From Luteipulveratus halotolerans (lineage in GTDB: Bacteria > Actinomycetota > Actinomycetes > Actinomycetales > Dermatophilaceae), in assembly GCF_001247745.1 (NCBI RefSeq), contig NZ_LAIR01000002.1, positions 3,720,001 through 3,784,000 of the forward strand: a stretch of 64,000 nt of DNA, read 5' to 3'. Both the position numbers and the translations under genes were made by a program. The notes below the pieces were generated by a model that saw nothing but the letters and a program-made list of their open reading frames with translations, searched no databases and had not been told where the DNA came from. How positions within the stretch are numbered: position 1 is the stretch's first letter; the number at the start of each line of letters is the position of its first letter. Below are positions 16,337 through 24,715 of the stretch, one piece after another.

Positions 16337-16416
16337 GGGAGGACTCACGCTGTACGCCGGTCGCTCCGCCCGCGCGGTACCGCGGCCGCGCGCGTGGCCG
16401 GGCTCGCGAGTCCTCC
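16337..16416. repeat. Dispersed palindromic repeat, copy 1
   Basis: An 80-bp unit starting GGGAGGACTC and ending GAGTCCTCC, with TACGCCGGT and GGCTCGCGAG inside. It matches copy 2 at 17352-17431 in length and at most positions. It encodes the last residues and the stop codon of the DUF559-like gene. Confidence 0.75.
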
Positions 16417-17292
16417 TGGGAGGCCCGCGCCCCGCAGTCGTACGGCGTCGGCGATGCGGTCCCGCACCCAGTCCGGTCGCCGCATGACCTGCTTCCAGGT
16501 GAAGCGCAGCACCAGCCAGCCCAGACAGGTGAGCGAGGAGTAGCGCTCGCAGTCCTTCTCGAACCCCTTCCTGGTGCCGTGGAACGCGAACCCCTCGGCC
16601 TCCAGCACCAGGCCGAGCGAGACGTCGGCCAGGTCGACGACAGCCCACACGCCCGGCTCGCAGATCTGCACCTGCGGGCTCACATCGAGACCTGCGACGT
16701 CGAGAGCGATCGCGCGTAGCACCGACTCCAACGGGTTGGCCGCGAGCGAGGTCGACTCCCGCAGCACCCGCCGAGCCTGGCGGGCGCCACGTCCTCTCAC
16801 CCGGCCTGCGGCCTCGATCAGGGTGTCTTCGTCGACGTCACCCGCACGGCACGCGGAGTCGGCGACGGCGAGCGCCTCGTCGAACGGCATCGTGAGCGCA
16901 CAGTCGACGACGGTGCGCAGCGGCGAGGTCACCGCGCCCGACCTCTCGGCGCTCGACAGGTCACGCCAGACTGTGCGGACGCCGCACTGCTGGTCGCGCG
17001 TGAGGTGGCGGTTCGGGCGCACGGTGACGACGGGGATCTGCGGCTCGTGCTTCATCGACCAGCCGTAGTGGGCGGCGGCACTTCCATGACTCATGGTGCC
17101 TGAGAGGCCGTGTGCGGACGCCGCGTGCTCAGCGAGTTCGCTTGTCGCATCACGGTTTCGGGCTAGGCGGATGAGTCGTCCGGTGTCCACGGCTTGTCCG
17201 ATGGCGCGCTTGGACGCGATCGTCCGCAGCTGCCCGTACGTCGCCGCGCCACCCAGCTCGGTCATCATGCGGTCGAGGGCGTTCGTGGCCAT
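16345..17292 (-). CDS. AbiEi/DUF559-like protein (winged helix plus endonuclease-like fold)
   Basis: A 315-aa protein of a family common and often multicopy in actinobacteria. The N-terminus (1-60: GGAATYGQLRTIASKRAIGQAV, then RLIRLAR) resembles the AbiEi antitoxin winged helix. The middle has SPLRTVVDCA. The C-terminal part (about 205-285: VDLADVSLGLVLEAEGFAFHG, then RYSSLTCLGWLVLRFTW) resembles DUF559/very-short-patch-repair endonuclease domains, with D/E residues in the usual places. A toxin partner is not adjacent. The last about 25 residues come from repeat copy 1 and are unlikely to be original. Function is uncertain. Confidence 0.65.
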   Translation of the reverse strand: MATNALDRMMTELGGAATYGQLRTIASKRAIGQAVDTGRLIRLARNRDATSELAEHAASAHGLSGTMSHGSAAAHYGWSMKHEPQIPVVTVRPNRHLTRDQQCGVRTVWRDLSSAERSGAVTSPLRTVVDCALTMPFDEALAVADSACRAGDVDEDTLIEAAGRVRGRGARQARRVLRESTSLAANPLESVLRAIALDVAGLDVSPQVQICEPGVWAVVDLADVSLGLVLEAEGFAFHGTRKGFEKDCERYSSLTCLGWLVLRFTWKQVMRRPDWVRDRIADAVRLRGAGLPGGLASPATRAAAVPRGRSDRRTA

Positions 17293-17340
17293 GGCTGCAG
17301 CGTGCCCGAGGCGTCCGCCCGACCCTGGTGGTCATCCACA

Positions 17341-17445
17341 GGCGCCCCCCGGGGAGGACTCAAGCCGTACGCCAGTTGCCCCGTCCGCGCGGGGCCACGG
17401 ACTCGCGAGCGGCCAGGCTCGCGAGTCCTCCCCGGGGGGGGGCGC
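17341..17445. repeat. Dispersed palindromic repeat, copy 2
   Basis: The core 17352-17431 corresponds to copy 1. Here the ends extend into a longer inverted repeat: GGCGCCCCCCGGGGAGGACTC (17341-17361; first 20 bases shown as GGCGCCCCCCGGGGAGGACT) faces 17423-17445, which carries a run of nine G. The two copies lie about 1 kb apart in the same orientation, on either side of the DUF559-like gene. Confidence 0.75.
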
Positions 17446-17457
17446 GGCTCGGCCGGA

Positions 17458-17493
17458 GCGCGGTCCGGCGGGCCTGCACCCACCGGACCGCGC
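17458..17493 (-). terminator. Terminator of the secreted-protein gene
   Basis: A perfect 11-bp stem, GCGCGGTCCGG (17458-17468) with CCGGACCGCGC (17483-17493), and a 14-base loop, 17 bp past the stop at 17510 on the minus strand. Confidence 0.7.
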
Positions 17494-17509
17494 GTCGTAC
17501 GGCGGGGCG

Positions 17510-19228
17510 TCAGTCGGGCACGCCCGCCGGCTTGACGCAGATCGCGTTGCCGACGCCCTGGTGGGTCTCGTCGCCTCCGAAGTGCTTGGCGACCGCGATG
17601 TTCCAGCTGCCGAGCCAGTCGAGTGAGCCGAAGGGCGACCAGTGGCCGCCGGAGCCCTTCCACATCAGCCGCAGGATGCTCATGTCGTTGGGCGCGTCAT
17701 GGATCGCGAGCGCGTTGCGCGCGTCCGGGTCAGCCGCGAGGCCCTCGACCCGGTAGCGCTTGTCCTCTCGGTACATCCGCTCGATCCAGGCGTCAACGTC
17801 GGCGTTGTTCGGGCTCCGCTGCAGCTCGGGGTCGTAGGGCCAATCTCCTTGTGCCACAACGCGATCTCGCAGGATCGAGGTGGCGTTCCACCGCATCGTC
17901 CCGAACTCCCGCGGCGACAGCTCGAGCACGAAGTTCTGGTTGGTCGTGACGGGCGTCATGTCGTTGCCGCCGTAGTGCTTGTTGTAGACCTGCAGCGCCG
18001 TGGCGTCGGAGTTGCGCAGTCGCAGCTGGTAGGTCGACGCGTCGATGTCACGTTCACCGTTGGACTGGTAGACGTCGTGCCGCACCATCGTGTTGTCGTC
18101 GATGCGATAGCTGACGTCGTCGATCTGCCGGCCGTCGGCGTACCTCGTGACCATGTACGACAGGTCCTCACCGGACTGGGTCGCACTGCCCTTGACGTCT
18201 CCGGCCTGCACCTGAATCCCGTTGCGGCGCGCGTACTCCAGCCCCATCACGTCGGACACGTTGCTGATGCCCGGCCCGTCCTGCTGGGGGGCGGTGCCGG
18301 CGAACACCATGCGGTAGTAGCCGTCCTTGCCCTCGGGCGTGCTGATGTCGAACTCCGCCTGGACGACGTGCTTGTCGACCAGCGTGCGGTTGTCGAGGAA
18401 CCCGATGTTGTAGTCGAGGGTGCCGATGCCGAGGAAGGTCGGGCTCGAGACGAAGTCGGCCGGCCCGTAGAGCACGCGCACGGTCTTGTCGTCGGTCTTG
18501 GTGATCGAGGTGGTCACCCCGTCGCCGACGGCGTACTCGTTGCTGCCGACGATGCCCTCGTAGCTCGCGGTGAGTCCCGCACCGACGTAGTACTGCTGGT
18601 CGAGACCGACCGCGGTGCCCTTGGGCATGGCGCCCGGGTCGAGCGGGTTGGGCGGCGGCGCGAGGTTGTCGGCGAGCTTGCCGGCCTGGCTCTGCACGCT
18701 GTAGGTGACCTTGTTGCCGGTGTAGACCTCACCCTTGACGTCGACCTTGCGCAGCTGCGCCTTGCCCTCCACCGTGAGGCGTTCGTCGACCGAGATCGAC
18801 GCCTTCTGGGTCTCGGTGCCGTCGCCCTCGAGCTGGGCCGGGTCGATGGTGGCCTGGCCGATGAGCGCGGCACTGACGCTGCCCGACGCCTTGCCCGGGG
18901 TGCCCGACGGGCCGGACGGCGCCACCTCGGTCGGGAACTTCACCTCGATCTCGCCCGGCGTCATGCCCCCGGTGGGCTGCGTCTTGCCCGGTCGGCACAC
19001 CGGATCGCGGACCGGCTCGGGCTGCTCGATCGGGTGGTTGTCGGGTCCTCGCTCACCGGGTACGAAGTCGGCGGCGAATGCGCCGCCTGCGGCCTCGGCC
19101 TGCTGGTGCTGGACGACCCCCGCGCCGACACTGCCGGCGAGCAGTGTGCCGAGCACCGCCACCCCCACGCGTTGTGCGGTCGTCGGCCCGTTCGTACGAC
19201 GTCGTTCTCTGGTTTTGCGCTGTCCCAT
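17510..19228 (-). CDS. Large secreted protein of unknown function
   Basis: A 572-aa exported protein. A basic N-terminus (MGQRKTRERRRTNG) and hydrophobic core (VAVLGTLLAGSVGAGVV) form a signal peptide ending near AEAAGG. The mature part is acidic and rich in beta-type sequence, with no membrane anchor. It has only two cysteines, one near the start (DPVCRPG) and one 10 residues from the end (AICVKPA), which could join the termini. No domain was recognised. GGGGGAGGAAGC before the ATG at 19228 fixes the start; the longer frame upstream is not protein-like. It diverges from a small secreted-protein gene. Confidence 0.75.
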   Translation of the reverse strand: MGQRKTRERRRTNGPTTAQRVGVAVLGTLLAGSVGAGVVQHQQAEAAGGAFAADFVPGERGPDNHPIEQPEPVRDPVCRPGKTQPTGGMTPGEIEVKFPTEVAPSGPSGTPGKASGSVSAALIGQATIDPAQLEGDGTETQKASISVDERLTVEGKAQLRKVDVKGEVYTGNKVTYSVQSQAGKLADNLAPPPNPLDPGAMPKGTAVGLDQQYYVGAGLTASYEGIVGSNEYAVGDGVTTSITKTDDKTVRVLYGPADFVSSPTFLGIGTLDYNIGFLDNRTLVDKHVVQAEFDISTPEGKDGYYRMVFAGTAPQQDGPGISNVSDVMGLEYARRNGIQVQAGDVKGSATQSGEDLSYMVTRYADGRQIDDVSYRIDDNTMVRHDVYQSNGERDIDASTYQLRLRNSDATALQVYNKHYGGNDMTPVTTNQNFVLELSPREFGTMRWNATSILRDRVVAQGDWPYDPELQRSPNNADVDAWIERMYREDKRYRVEGLAADPDARNALAIHDAPNDMSILRLMWKGSGGHWSPFGSLDWLGSWNIAVAKHFGGDETHQGVGNAICVKPAGVPD

Positions 19229-19423
19229 GCTTCCTCCCCCAATTGCAGCGCGCCGGTCGGCGCACATGAGGTCCGATGGGCCGACCAGCGGGCTCGTTCC
19301 ACCGCGGAACGTGACTGGCCCTGTCAACATCGGCCTCCGGGTCGCGCGAAGGAACAGGGTGCTGCCACGCTCCTGCGGACGACTCGGGGCGCCTGCGCGC
19401 CGCACACATGCGCAAGGAGACAG

Positions 19424-19765
19424 ATGAGCACCGCACGCAGGCTGGCAGCCGCAGTCGCACTGGCTGCGCCGCTGGCCCTGGCCGGCATCTCGGGCGCCGG
19501 CGCGAGCCCGCCGGTGGGGCAGGTCGGAGCCGTATCCGACTGGGACCACACAGGACTCGGCCCTTTCTCGCACAGCCTTGCAGCGACCTCGGTCGAGACA
19601 CCGAGCCCGTCGCGAACAGCCACGACCGTCTCGGGTCCGCGCGTGCAGACCGATCAGCTGGGCGGTGACGCCGGCGCGGCGCTGGTGCCGCTCGCGGCTC
19701 TCGGAGCGTTCGCCCTCGTCGCCGGGGCAGGCGCCCTCGCCACCGGCAGCCGTACCGACCGCTGA
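19424..19765 (+). CDS. Small exported membrane-anchored protein
   Basis: A 113-aa protein. A Sec signal peptide (MSTARRLAAAVALAAPLALAG, cleavage near GASPP) precedes a 60-residue Ser/Thr/Pro-rich segment. A C-terminal hydrophobic helix (VPLAALGAFALVAGAGALA) is followed by the basic tail SRTDR. This is the layout of a surface protein held by its C-terminus, but no LPXTG sortase motif is present. AAGGAGAC lies before the ATG. It is divergent from the 572-aa secreted protein, and the shared 195-bp region suggests co-regulation. Confidence 0.6.
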   Translation: MSTARRLAAAVALAAPLALAGISGAGASPPVGQVGAVSDWDHTGLGPFSHSLAATSVETPSPSRTATTVSGPRVQTDQLGGDAGAALVPLAALGAFALVAGAGALATGSRTDR

Positions 19766-19768
19766 GAG

Positions 19769-20353
19769 TCAGTCGGCCACCCGATCGGACCACGCTGCGT
19801 GCGCGATGTACGCGAGCATCACCAGGCCGGCGAACACGGCCGCTGCCGCAGCAGCGGCCGGACCGGAGGCCCAGCCCCACCCGAGGCCGATGACGCCGAG
19901 CGCGGCGACCGACCAGCCGAGACGGGTGAAGATCGGCGCCTCGAACGTCGCGGCGAACGGCACGAAGTGGAGTCCCACGGCGAGCGCGACGACCGCGGGC
20001 TGGAGCCCGGGATGGTCCAGGCTGCGTACGACGGCGTGGCCGCCTGCGATCAGCACGAGCATGCCGACCACGCAGCCGACGTAGACCGCGAGGGCGCGCG
20101 GCTGTGGAGGCGTCGGGTCGGCGAGGCGCCTCGGCCGGAGCAGCACGGCCCAGGCGGCCGCCGCCAGCAGCACCGCCCACGCGATCAACGCCAGCAGCGG
20201 CCAGGGTGCGGCCAGCTCGGAACGGTTGACCAGGACGAACGCGGTGGCGCCCGCTGCACCGATGATGCTGCCGGTCACGGCCGGGTGCCCCAGCCTGGTC
20301 AGGCCGGTCCTCGCCGCGCTCAGCCTCTCGGTTGTATGCGTCTCGGTGTCCAC
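19769..20353 (-). CDS. Membrane protein of unknown function
   Basis: A 194-aa protein with about six hydrophobic segments, beginning near VTGSIIGAAGATAFVLV and ending near AAAVFAGLVMLAYIAHAAW. The N-terminal 20 residues are polar. No family was recognised; the general look is that of DUF-type actinobacterial membrane proteins. Its stop lies 4 bp from the end of the converging small exported protein gene. Confidence 0.6.
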   Translation of the reverse strand: MDTETHTTERLSAARTGLTRLGHPAVTGSIIGAAGATAFVLVNRSELAAPWPLLALIAWAVLLAAAAWAVLLRPRRLADPTPPQPRALAVYVGCVVGMLVLIAGGHAVVRSLDHPGLQPAVVALAVGLHFVPFAATFEAPIFTRLGWSVAALGVIGLGWGWASGPAAAAAAAVFAGLVMLAYIAHAAWSDRVAD

Positions 20354-20480
20354 CCATGCCTCCCCGTCGACCTGCGTCGCCGATCAGCATGCCGGACCGT
20401 CGTCAGATCCGGGCGCCTCGGCGCCTCGACCGTTCGGCACTACGCGCGCGTAACCACCCGCTGGGGGCAGGATGGGTCGT

Positions 20481-20708
20481 ATGCCCGTCACGAAGACCCA
20501 GGAGATCGCCTCCGACCTCGTCGCCAACGTCGCGCAGGTCCATGTCACCGTCGGCCAGCAGGTCGAGGCCGGTGAGGAGCTCGTGCTGCTGGAGTCGATG
20601 AAGATGGAGATCCCGGTGGTGCCCGAGTTCGCCGGCACGGTCTCGCAGGTGCGGGTGCAGCCGGGCGATGTCGTCCAGGAGGGCGACGTCCTCGTCGTCC
20701 TCACCTGA
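20481..20708 (+). CDS. Stand-alone biotin/lipoyl carrier protein
   Basis: A 75-aa single-domain carrier with the biotinylation motif ESMKMEIPV (modified lysine between the two methionines) and a typical C-terminal hairpin (VQPGDVVQEGDVLVVL). It resembles the biotinylated TB7.3 protein of M. tuberculosis (Rv3221c). No carboxylase subunit is adjacent, so it may be shared by enzymes encoded elsewhere. A CAGGAT -10-like box ends 7 bases before the ATG at 20481, suggesting a leaderless mRNA. An ATG at 20472 is the alternative. Confidence 0.85.
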   Translation: MPVTKTQEIASDLVANVAQVHVTVGQQVEAGEELVLLESMKMEIPVVPEFAGTVSQVRVQPGDVVQEGDVLVVLT

Positions 20709-20717
20709 GACAGACCC

Positions 20718-21356
20718 TCACCACGCGTACGGCGTCTCCTCACGCGCCGTCCGCAGCGCGCGCGCCCACCACGCCAGCTCGTCGAGCATCACCTTCGCGG
20801 CGCGGCCCACCTCCGGGTCGGTCGGCTGACCGTCCTCGTCGAAGACCCGGTAGACCATCGGGAACGCGACGCCGTCGCGGATGCTCACCGCGTGCAGCTC
20901 GGTGAACACCTGGCGCAGGTGGTTCACCGCGCGGGCGCCACCGGCGTGGCCGCCGTACGACACGAACGCCACGGGCTTGGCCTGCCACTGGGTGAAGTGC
21001 CAGTCGATCGCAGCCTTGATGGACGCCGGGAAGCTGTGGTTGTACTCCGGTGTGATCACGAGGAACGCGTCGGCTGCGTCGAGGCGCGCAGTGAGGCGGG
21101 CCATCTGCGGCGGCCGTGGGTAGTCCTCGCCGAGGACGACGGGTGAGTCGGGCGCGAGCTCGAGCGGGAGGTACTCGTCGGCCAGATCGATCACGTCGAC
21201 CTCGAACCCGCTGTGCTCGGCGACCCGAGCCTGCGTCCAGGCGGCGACGACCGGGGCGAAGCGACCCTGCCGGACGCTGGCGATGATGACGGCGAGACGC
21301 GGCCTGCCCTGAGCGGGCCGGATGGAGTCGGAACGTGTCGGTGTTGTCTGGGTCAT
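20718..21356 (-). CDS. NADPH-dependent FMN reductase-like oxidoreductase
   Basis: A 212-aa flavodoxin-fold protein (PF03358). The FMN phosphate loop is in VIIASVRQGRFAPVVAAW, and the family motif TPEYNHSFPASIKAAIDW and the YGGHAGGARA segment are present. Such enzymes reduce quinones, azo compounds or free flavin with NAD(P)H. The ATG at 21356 faces the XRE regulator gene across 103 bp, a common regulator-target arrangement. The physiological substrate is unknown. Confidence 0.88.
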   Translation of the reverse strand: MTQTTPTRSDSIRPAQGRPRLAVIIASVRQGRFAPVVAAWTQARVAEHSGFEVDVIDLADEYLPLELAPDSPVVLGEDYPRPPQMARLTARLDAADAFLVITPEYNHSFPASIKAAIDWHFTQWQAKPVAFVSYGGHAGGARAVNHLRQVFTELHAVSIRDGVAFPMVYRVFDEDGQPTDPEVGRAAKVMLDELAWWARALRTAREETPYAW

Positions 21357-21459
21357 GAGCACCACCGTCGGACCGCAGGCCACCCGCGAGGAAGGCCGCG
21401 TCGAGGCTGGCCCTGACAGGGCCACGACGAGGCCGTCCGACCGTCGTACGGTCGAGAGC

Positions 21460-22314
21460 ATGAGCGACAACGCCTTGGGGTCCTTCATCCGGGCACGGCG
21501 TGACGCGACCCCACCAGCGGCCGTGGGCCTCCCTGCCGGTGAACGACGGCGCGCGCCTGGCCTGCGGCGTTCGGAGCTGGCGGTGCTTGCCGACATCAGC
21601 GTCGACTACCTCGTGCGGCTGGAGCAGGGCCGCGACCGGCACCCGTCGCAGGCCGTCATCGGCGCGCTCAGCGACGCCCTGCACCTGTCGGTCGCCGAGC
21701 GGATGCACCTCAGGCAGCTGTCGAAGTTCGGGACGGGCGCCGCGTGCTCGCGTGCACCGGAGCCCACGACCGTCGTACGCCCACCGGTGCTCGCCGTCAT
21801 CGATCAGCTCGAACCCGGAATTGCACTGGTGCTCAACAGGATCGGCGACATCCTGGCTCACACCTCGACGTTTGCGAAGCTCGCGGCGCCGCTCGGCGTG
21901 CTCGACTCCGAGCGGCCCAACCTGTTCGCCTACACCCTCACCGACGAGCGTGCGACGACGGCCTTCCCCGACTGGGCGCACGTCGCCGAGCAGACGATCG
22001 CGCAGCTGCGTGGTGGGCTCGGGCACGCCGACCCGTACGTCCAGGCCTTCATCGACGACCTCGCCCGGACCGTCGGTGCGCACTTCACCGATCGGCTTGC
22101 GGCTGCGGCGGGTCGGGCCCCGGACAGCGCCGGCGTCACGCGGTGGCTGCACCCGCAGGTGGGCGAGCTGAGGCTCGCCCACGAGCGCCTCGAGCTCGCA
22201 CCGGGCGACCAGCAGACGATCACGGTGCTCGTGCCCGACGACGACGCGTCGACCGACGCCGTCAACCGCCTGCGCGGTGCGCGATCGGGAGCCCTCCGGG
22301 CTGTCTCGTCCTGA
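21460..22314 (+). CDS. XRE-family regulator with MmyB-like ligand domain
   Basis: A 284-aa regulator. An N-terminal helix-turn-helix (residues about 8-75: LGSFIRARRD, then GLRRSELAVLADISVDYLVRLEQGR) is followed by a PAS-like MmyB C-terminal domain (from about 105: PVLAVIDQLEPGIALVLNRIGDIL). Divergent partners of this family are very often oxidoreductases, as here (20718-21356). It probably controls that gene and itself in response to a small molecule. Confidence 0.88.
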   Translation: MSDNALGSFIRARRDATPPAAVGLPAGERRRAPGLRRSELAVLADISVDYLVRLEQGRDRHPSQAVIGALSDALHLSVAERMHLRQLSKFGTGAACSRAPEPTTVVRPPVLAVIDQLEPGIALVLNRIGDILAHTSTFAKLAAPLGVLDSERPNLFAYTLTDERATTAFPDWAHVAEQTIAQLRGGLGHADPYVQAFIDDLARTVGAHFTDRLAAAAGRAPDSAGVTRWLHPQVGELRLAHERLELAPGDQQTITVLVPDDDASTDAVNRLRGARSGALRAVSS

Positions 22315-22368
22315 CCGTCAGCGAAGCACGGTGTCGAACGCCGCCGGCGTACGGGAGGGGCGGCGCGG

Positions 22369-23016
22369 TCAGGAAGCGGAGGGGGCGCCGTAGCGCAGTC
22401 CGTCGAAGACGAGGTCGACCAGCGCGATGGTGCTGGCCGCGGACGCGGTCGCACCGGCCGGGGTGCCGCTGGAGAGGCAGATGCCGCCGAGCGCGCGCAA
22501 CAGCTCTTCGGCGCTGACGTCGCCACGGATGCCGCCGGCGTCGATGGCCGGCTGCAGGATGCGTTCGGTGGCGGCGCGCAGGCGACCTCGGGCCTCGGCG
22601 AACGCGTCAGGGCTGGACTGCATCATCGAGCGCAGCAGCGTGACCATGCCCTGCTTGACGGCGTAGTAGTCGACGAAGCCGCGCATCCACTCGTGCAGTG
22701 CCTCGACCGGGTCGTGCTGAGCGGGCAGCTCGTGCGAGCGCTCCTCGAGAGCGTCGATCTGGCGGGAGTAGACCGCCATCACGAGGTCCTCGCGGGTCGG
22801 GAAGTGGCGGTAGAGGGTGCCGATGCCGACGCCCGCGGCCTTGGCGATGTGGTCGAGCGAGGCGTCGGCGCCCTTGTCGGTGAAGGTCTGGGTGGCGACC
22901 TTGAGCAGCTTGTCGCGGTTGCGCGCTGCGTCGGCGCGCATCGGCTTGCACTCGCCTGTCGAGGCGGCCGGGGTCTCGGCCACCTTCTCCGCAGTCTTGC
23001 CCGCAGACGGGACCAC
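22369..23016 (-). CDS. TetR-family repressor, partner of the MFS exporter
   Basis: A 215-aa regulator. The DNA-binding domain reads ARNRDKLLKVATQTFTDKGA, then DHIAKAAGVGIGTLYRHFPT. The C-terminus is of the SbtR-type, with DGLRYG near its end. A GTG at 23016 is preferred because AGAGGTGG lies upstream and because three palindromes (23040-23127) occupy the region that an earlier ATG (23139) would make coding; an ATG at 22941 is also possible. It is divergent from the MFS gene and expected to repress it through those palindromes until an inducer binds. Confidence 0.85.
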   Translation of the reverse strand: MVPSAGKTAEKVAETPAASTGECKPMRADAARNRDKLLKVATQTFTDKGADASLDHIAKAAGVGIGTLYRHFPTREDLVMAVYSRQIDALEERSHELPAQHDPVEALHEWMRGFVDYYAVKQGMVTLLRSMMQSSPDAFAEARGRLRAATERILQPAIDAGGIRGDVSAEELLRALGGICLSSGTPAGATASAASTIALVDLVFDGLRYGAPSAS

Positions 23017-23039
23017 GACGTCACCCACCTCTTGCAAAA

Positions 23040-23127
23040 CGGAGGAACCCTCCGCATTGTTCGATCCGGAGGCGCCCTCCGGTCGATTGTCGACCGGACC
23101 TCGCCACCAGACGGAGACCATCTCCGT
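23040..23127. promoter_or_regulatory. Operator cluster in the TetR/MFS divergent region
   Basis: Three inverted repeats share the pattern CGGAGR-N3-YCTCCG: 23040-23054 (spacer AAC), 23066-23082 (spacer CGC, arms CCGGAGG/CCTCCGG) and 23111-23127 (spacer CCA, arms ACGGAGA/TCTCCGT). A different perfect palindrome, CCGGTCGA-TTG-TCGACCGG, overlaps the second at 23079-23097. All have a 3-base spacer, as expected for a dimeric regulator. Confidence 0.7.
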
Positions 23128-23170
23128 TTCAACAACCATGGTACTCCCTCATCCGGGAAGGACACCTTTG

Positions 23171-24640
23171 ATGAACCTCGCCACTTCCGCGCGACAGCGC
23201 ACGTGGCTTCCCCTGGCGGTCGTGCTCGTCACCCAGATGATGATCGTGCTCGACGCCGCCATCGTGAACATCGCGCTGCCGGACATGCAGCAGGCCCTGC
23301 ACATCCACCCTGCTGACCTGTCCTGGGTCGTCAACGCCTACACGCTGGCGTTCGGCGGCCTCCTCCTGCTCGGCGCGCGCGCCGGCGACCTGTTCGGTCG
23401 CCGCTCGGTCTTCGCCGCAGGCATGGTCCTGTTCACCGCTGCCTCGCTCCTGGGTGGGTTCGCCACCGCACCGGGTCAGCTGTTCGCCGCCCGCGCCGCA
23501 CAAGGCGTCGGCGCCGCCCTGGTCGCGCCCTCCGCGCTGGCCATCCTCATGTCGCTCTGCTCCGACGCCAAGGAGCGCACCCGCGCCATCGGCTACTACA
23601 CCGTCGTCTCGGCGAGCGGTGCGGCCGTCGGCCTCATCGCAGGGGGCGTGCTCACGTCGTACGTCTCGTGGCGCTGGGTCATGTTCGTCAACGTGCCGAT
23701 CGGTGCCGTTGTCCTCGTCGCCTCACGAATTGCTCTGCCGCACAACGAAACCCGTCGGGGGAGCTTCGACGTGTTCGGCGCCGTGCTGTCCACCGTCGGT
23801 ATGACCGCGCTGGTCTACGGCTTCATCCGCGCCGCGGCCGACGGCTGGTCCGACAACGGCGCGCGCGTGTCGTTCGCCGTCGCCCTGCTGCTGCTCGCGA
23901 CGTTCGTCGCGGTCGAGCGGCGCGTCAAGGAGCCGGTGACTCCTCTGCACCTGTTCGCCGACCGCGAGCGCTCCACGGCGTACGTCGCCCGGCTGCTCCT
24001 GGTGGCCGGCAGCATGGGGTCGTTCTTCTTCCTCAGCCAGTACTTCCAGATCGTGCTCGGCTGGTCGGCGATGAGGACCGGCCTCGCGTTCATCCCGTTC
24101 CCCGTGACGATCTTCATCTCCTCCCAGCTCGCGACACGGGTCTTCGTCGAGCGGTTCGGGTCGCGTCTGGTGATGGCGGTCGGGATGGCGCTGTCGGCGA
24201 TCGGTCTGCTGCTGCTGTCGCAGATGGACGCCCACAGCACCTACGGCGAGCTCATCGTCGGCATGGTGGTCTTCGCGCTCGGCAACGGCACGGCGTTCGT
24301 GCCGTTGACCGCAGCGGGGATCGCGGGCGTCGCCCCCAAGGACGCCGGTGTGGCCTCGGGCCTGGTCAACGTCACGCAGCAGCTCGGCGGGTCGGTCGGC
24401 CTGGCGGTCCTGGTGACGGTGTTCGCGACCGCGGGTGACGGTGCGGCGACCTCTGCCGCGTCGTCGGCCGACGCCAAGGACATCTTCGTCACCGGCGCCG
24501 ACCGCGGCCTCGGCGTCGCGGCCGCACTGCTCGCCGCCGCGCTGGTGCTGGTGCTCGTCGTGATGCGCCCACGTCGACCGCAGGAGTCGGTCGTCGAGGA
24601 CCCCACCGAGCAGATGGTGCTCGAGCCCGAGCCCGCCTGA
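23171..24640 (+). CDS. MFS drug exporter, DHA2 (EmrB/QacA) type, 14 TM
   Basis: A 489-aa proton-coupled multidrug exporter. Helix 1 and motif D1 (VTQMMIVLDAAIVNIALPDM), the loop 2-3 motif A (GARAGDLFGRRSVF) and motif C in helix 5 (VVSASGAAVGLIAGGVL) are present. Fourteen hydrophobic segments are followed by an acidic C-terminal tail. The divergent TetR gene is its likely repressor. The substrate cannot be predicted. Confidence 0.88.
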   Translation: MNLATSARQRTWLPLAVVLVTQMMIVLDAAIVNIALPDMQQALHIHPADLSWVVNAYTLAFGGLLLLGARAGDLFGRRSVFAAGMVLFTAASLLGGFATAPGQLFAARAAQGVGAALVAPSALAILMSLCSDAKERTRAIGYYTVVSASGAAVGLIAGGVLTSYVSWRWVMFVNVPIGAVVLVASRIALPHNETRRGSFDVFGAVLSTVGMTALVYGFIRAAADGWSDNGARVSFAVALLLLATFVAVERRVKEPVTPLHLFADRERSTAYVARLLLVAGSMGSFFFLSQYFQIVLGWSAMRTGLAFIPFPVTIFISSQLATRVFVERFGSRLVMAVGMALSAIGLLLLSQMDAHSTYGELIVGMVVFALGNGTAFVPLTAAGIAGVAPKDAGVASGLVNVTQQLGGSVGLAVLVTVFATAGDGAATSAASSADAKDIFVTGADRGLGVAAALLAAALVLVLVVMRPRRPQESVVEDPTEQMVLEPEPA

Positions 24641-24658
24641 TCCGTCCTGTCGCCGGCC

Positions 24659-24703
24659 GTACGCCGGGTGGCTGGTTCCACGTGAACCCGCCGCCCGGCG
24701 TAC
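24659..24703. terminator. 45-bp palindrome: bidirectional terminator with a parS-like core
   Basis: Between two converging genes. The outer arms GTACGCCGGGTGGC (24659-24672) and GCCGCCCGGCGTAC (24690-24703) pair with one mismatch. The centre GGTTCCACGTGAACC (24674-24688) is itself a perfect palindrome that resembles a degenerate parS. It could stop transcription from both sides and might also bind ParB. Confidence 0.65.
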
Positions 24704-24715
24704 TGCTGTGCGGGG

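Noticed and set aside
17642..19765. 707-aa plus-strand frame running through the small exported protein
   Set aside because: Only its last 113 codons, with a ribosome site at 19424, look like a protein; the rest is antisense to the 572-aa secreted protein.
22369..23139. Longer TetR starting at ATG 23139
   Set aside because: The extension would translate three regulatory palindromes and is not TetR-like; a GTG with ribosome site at 23016 is better.
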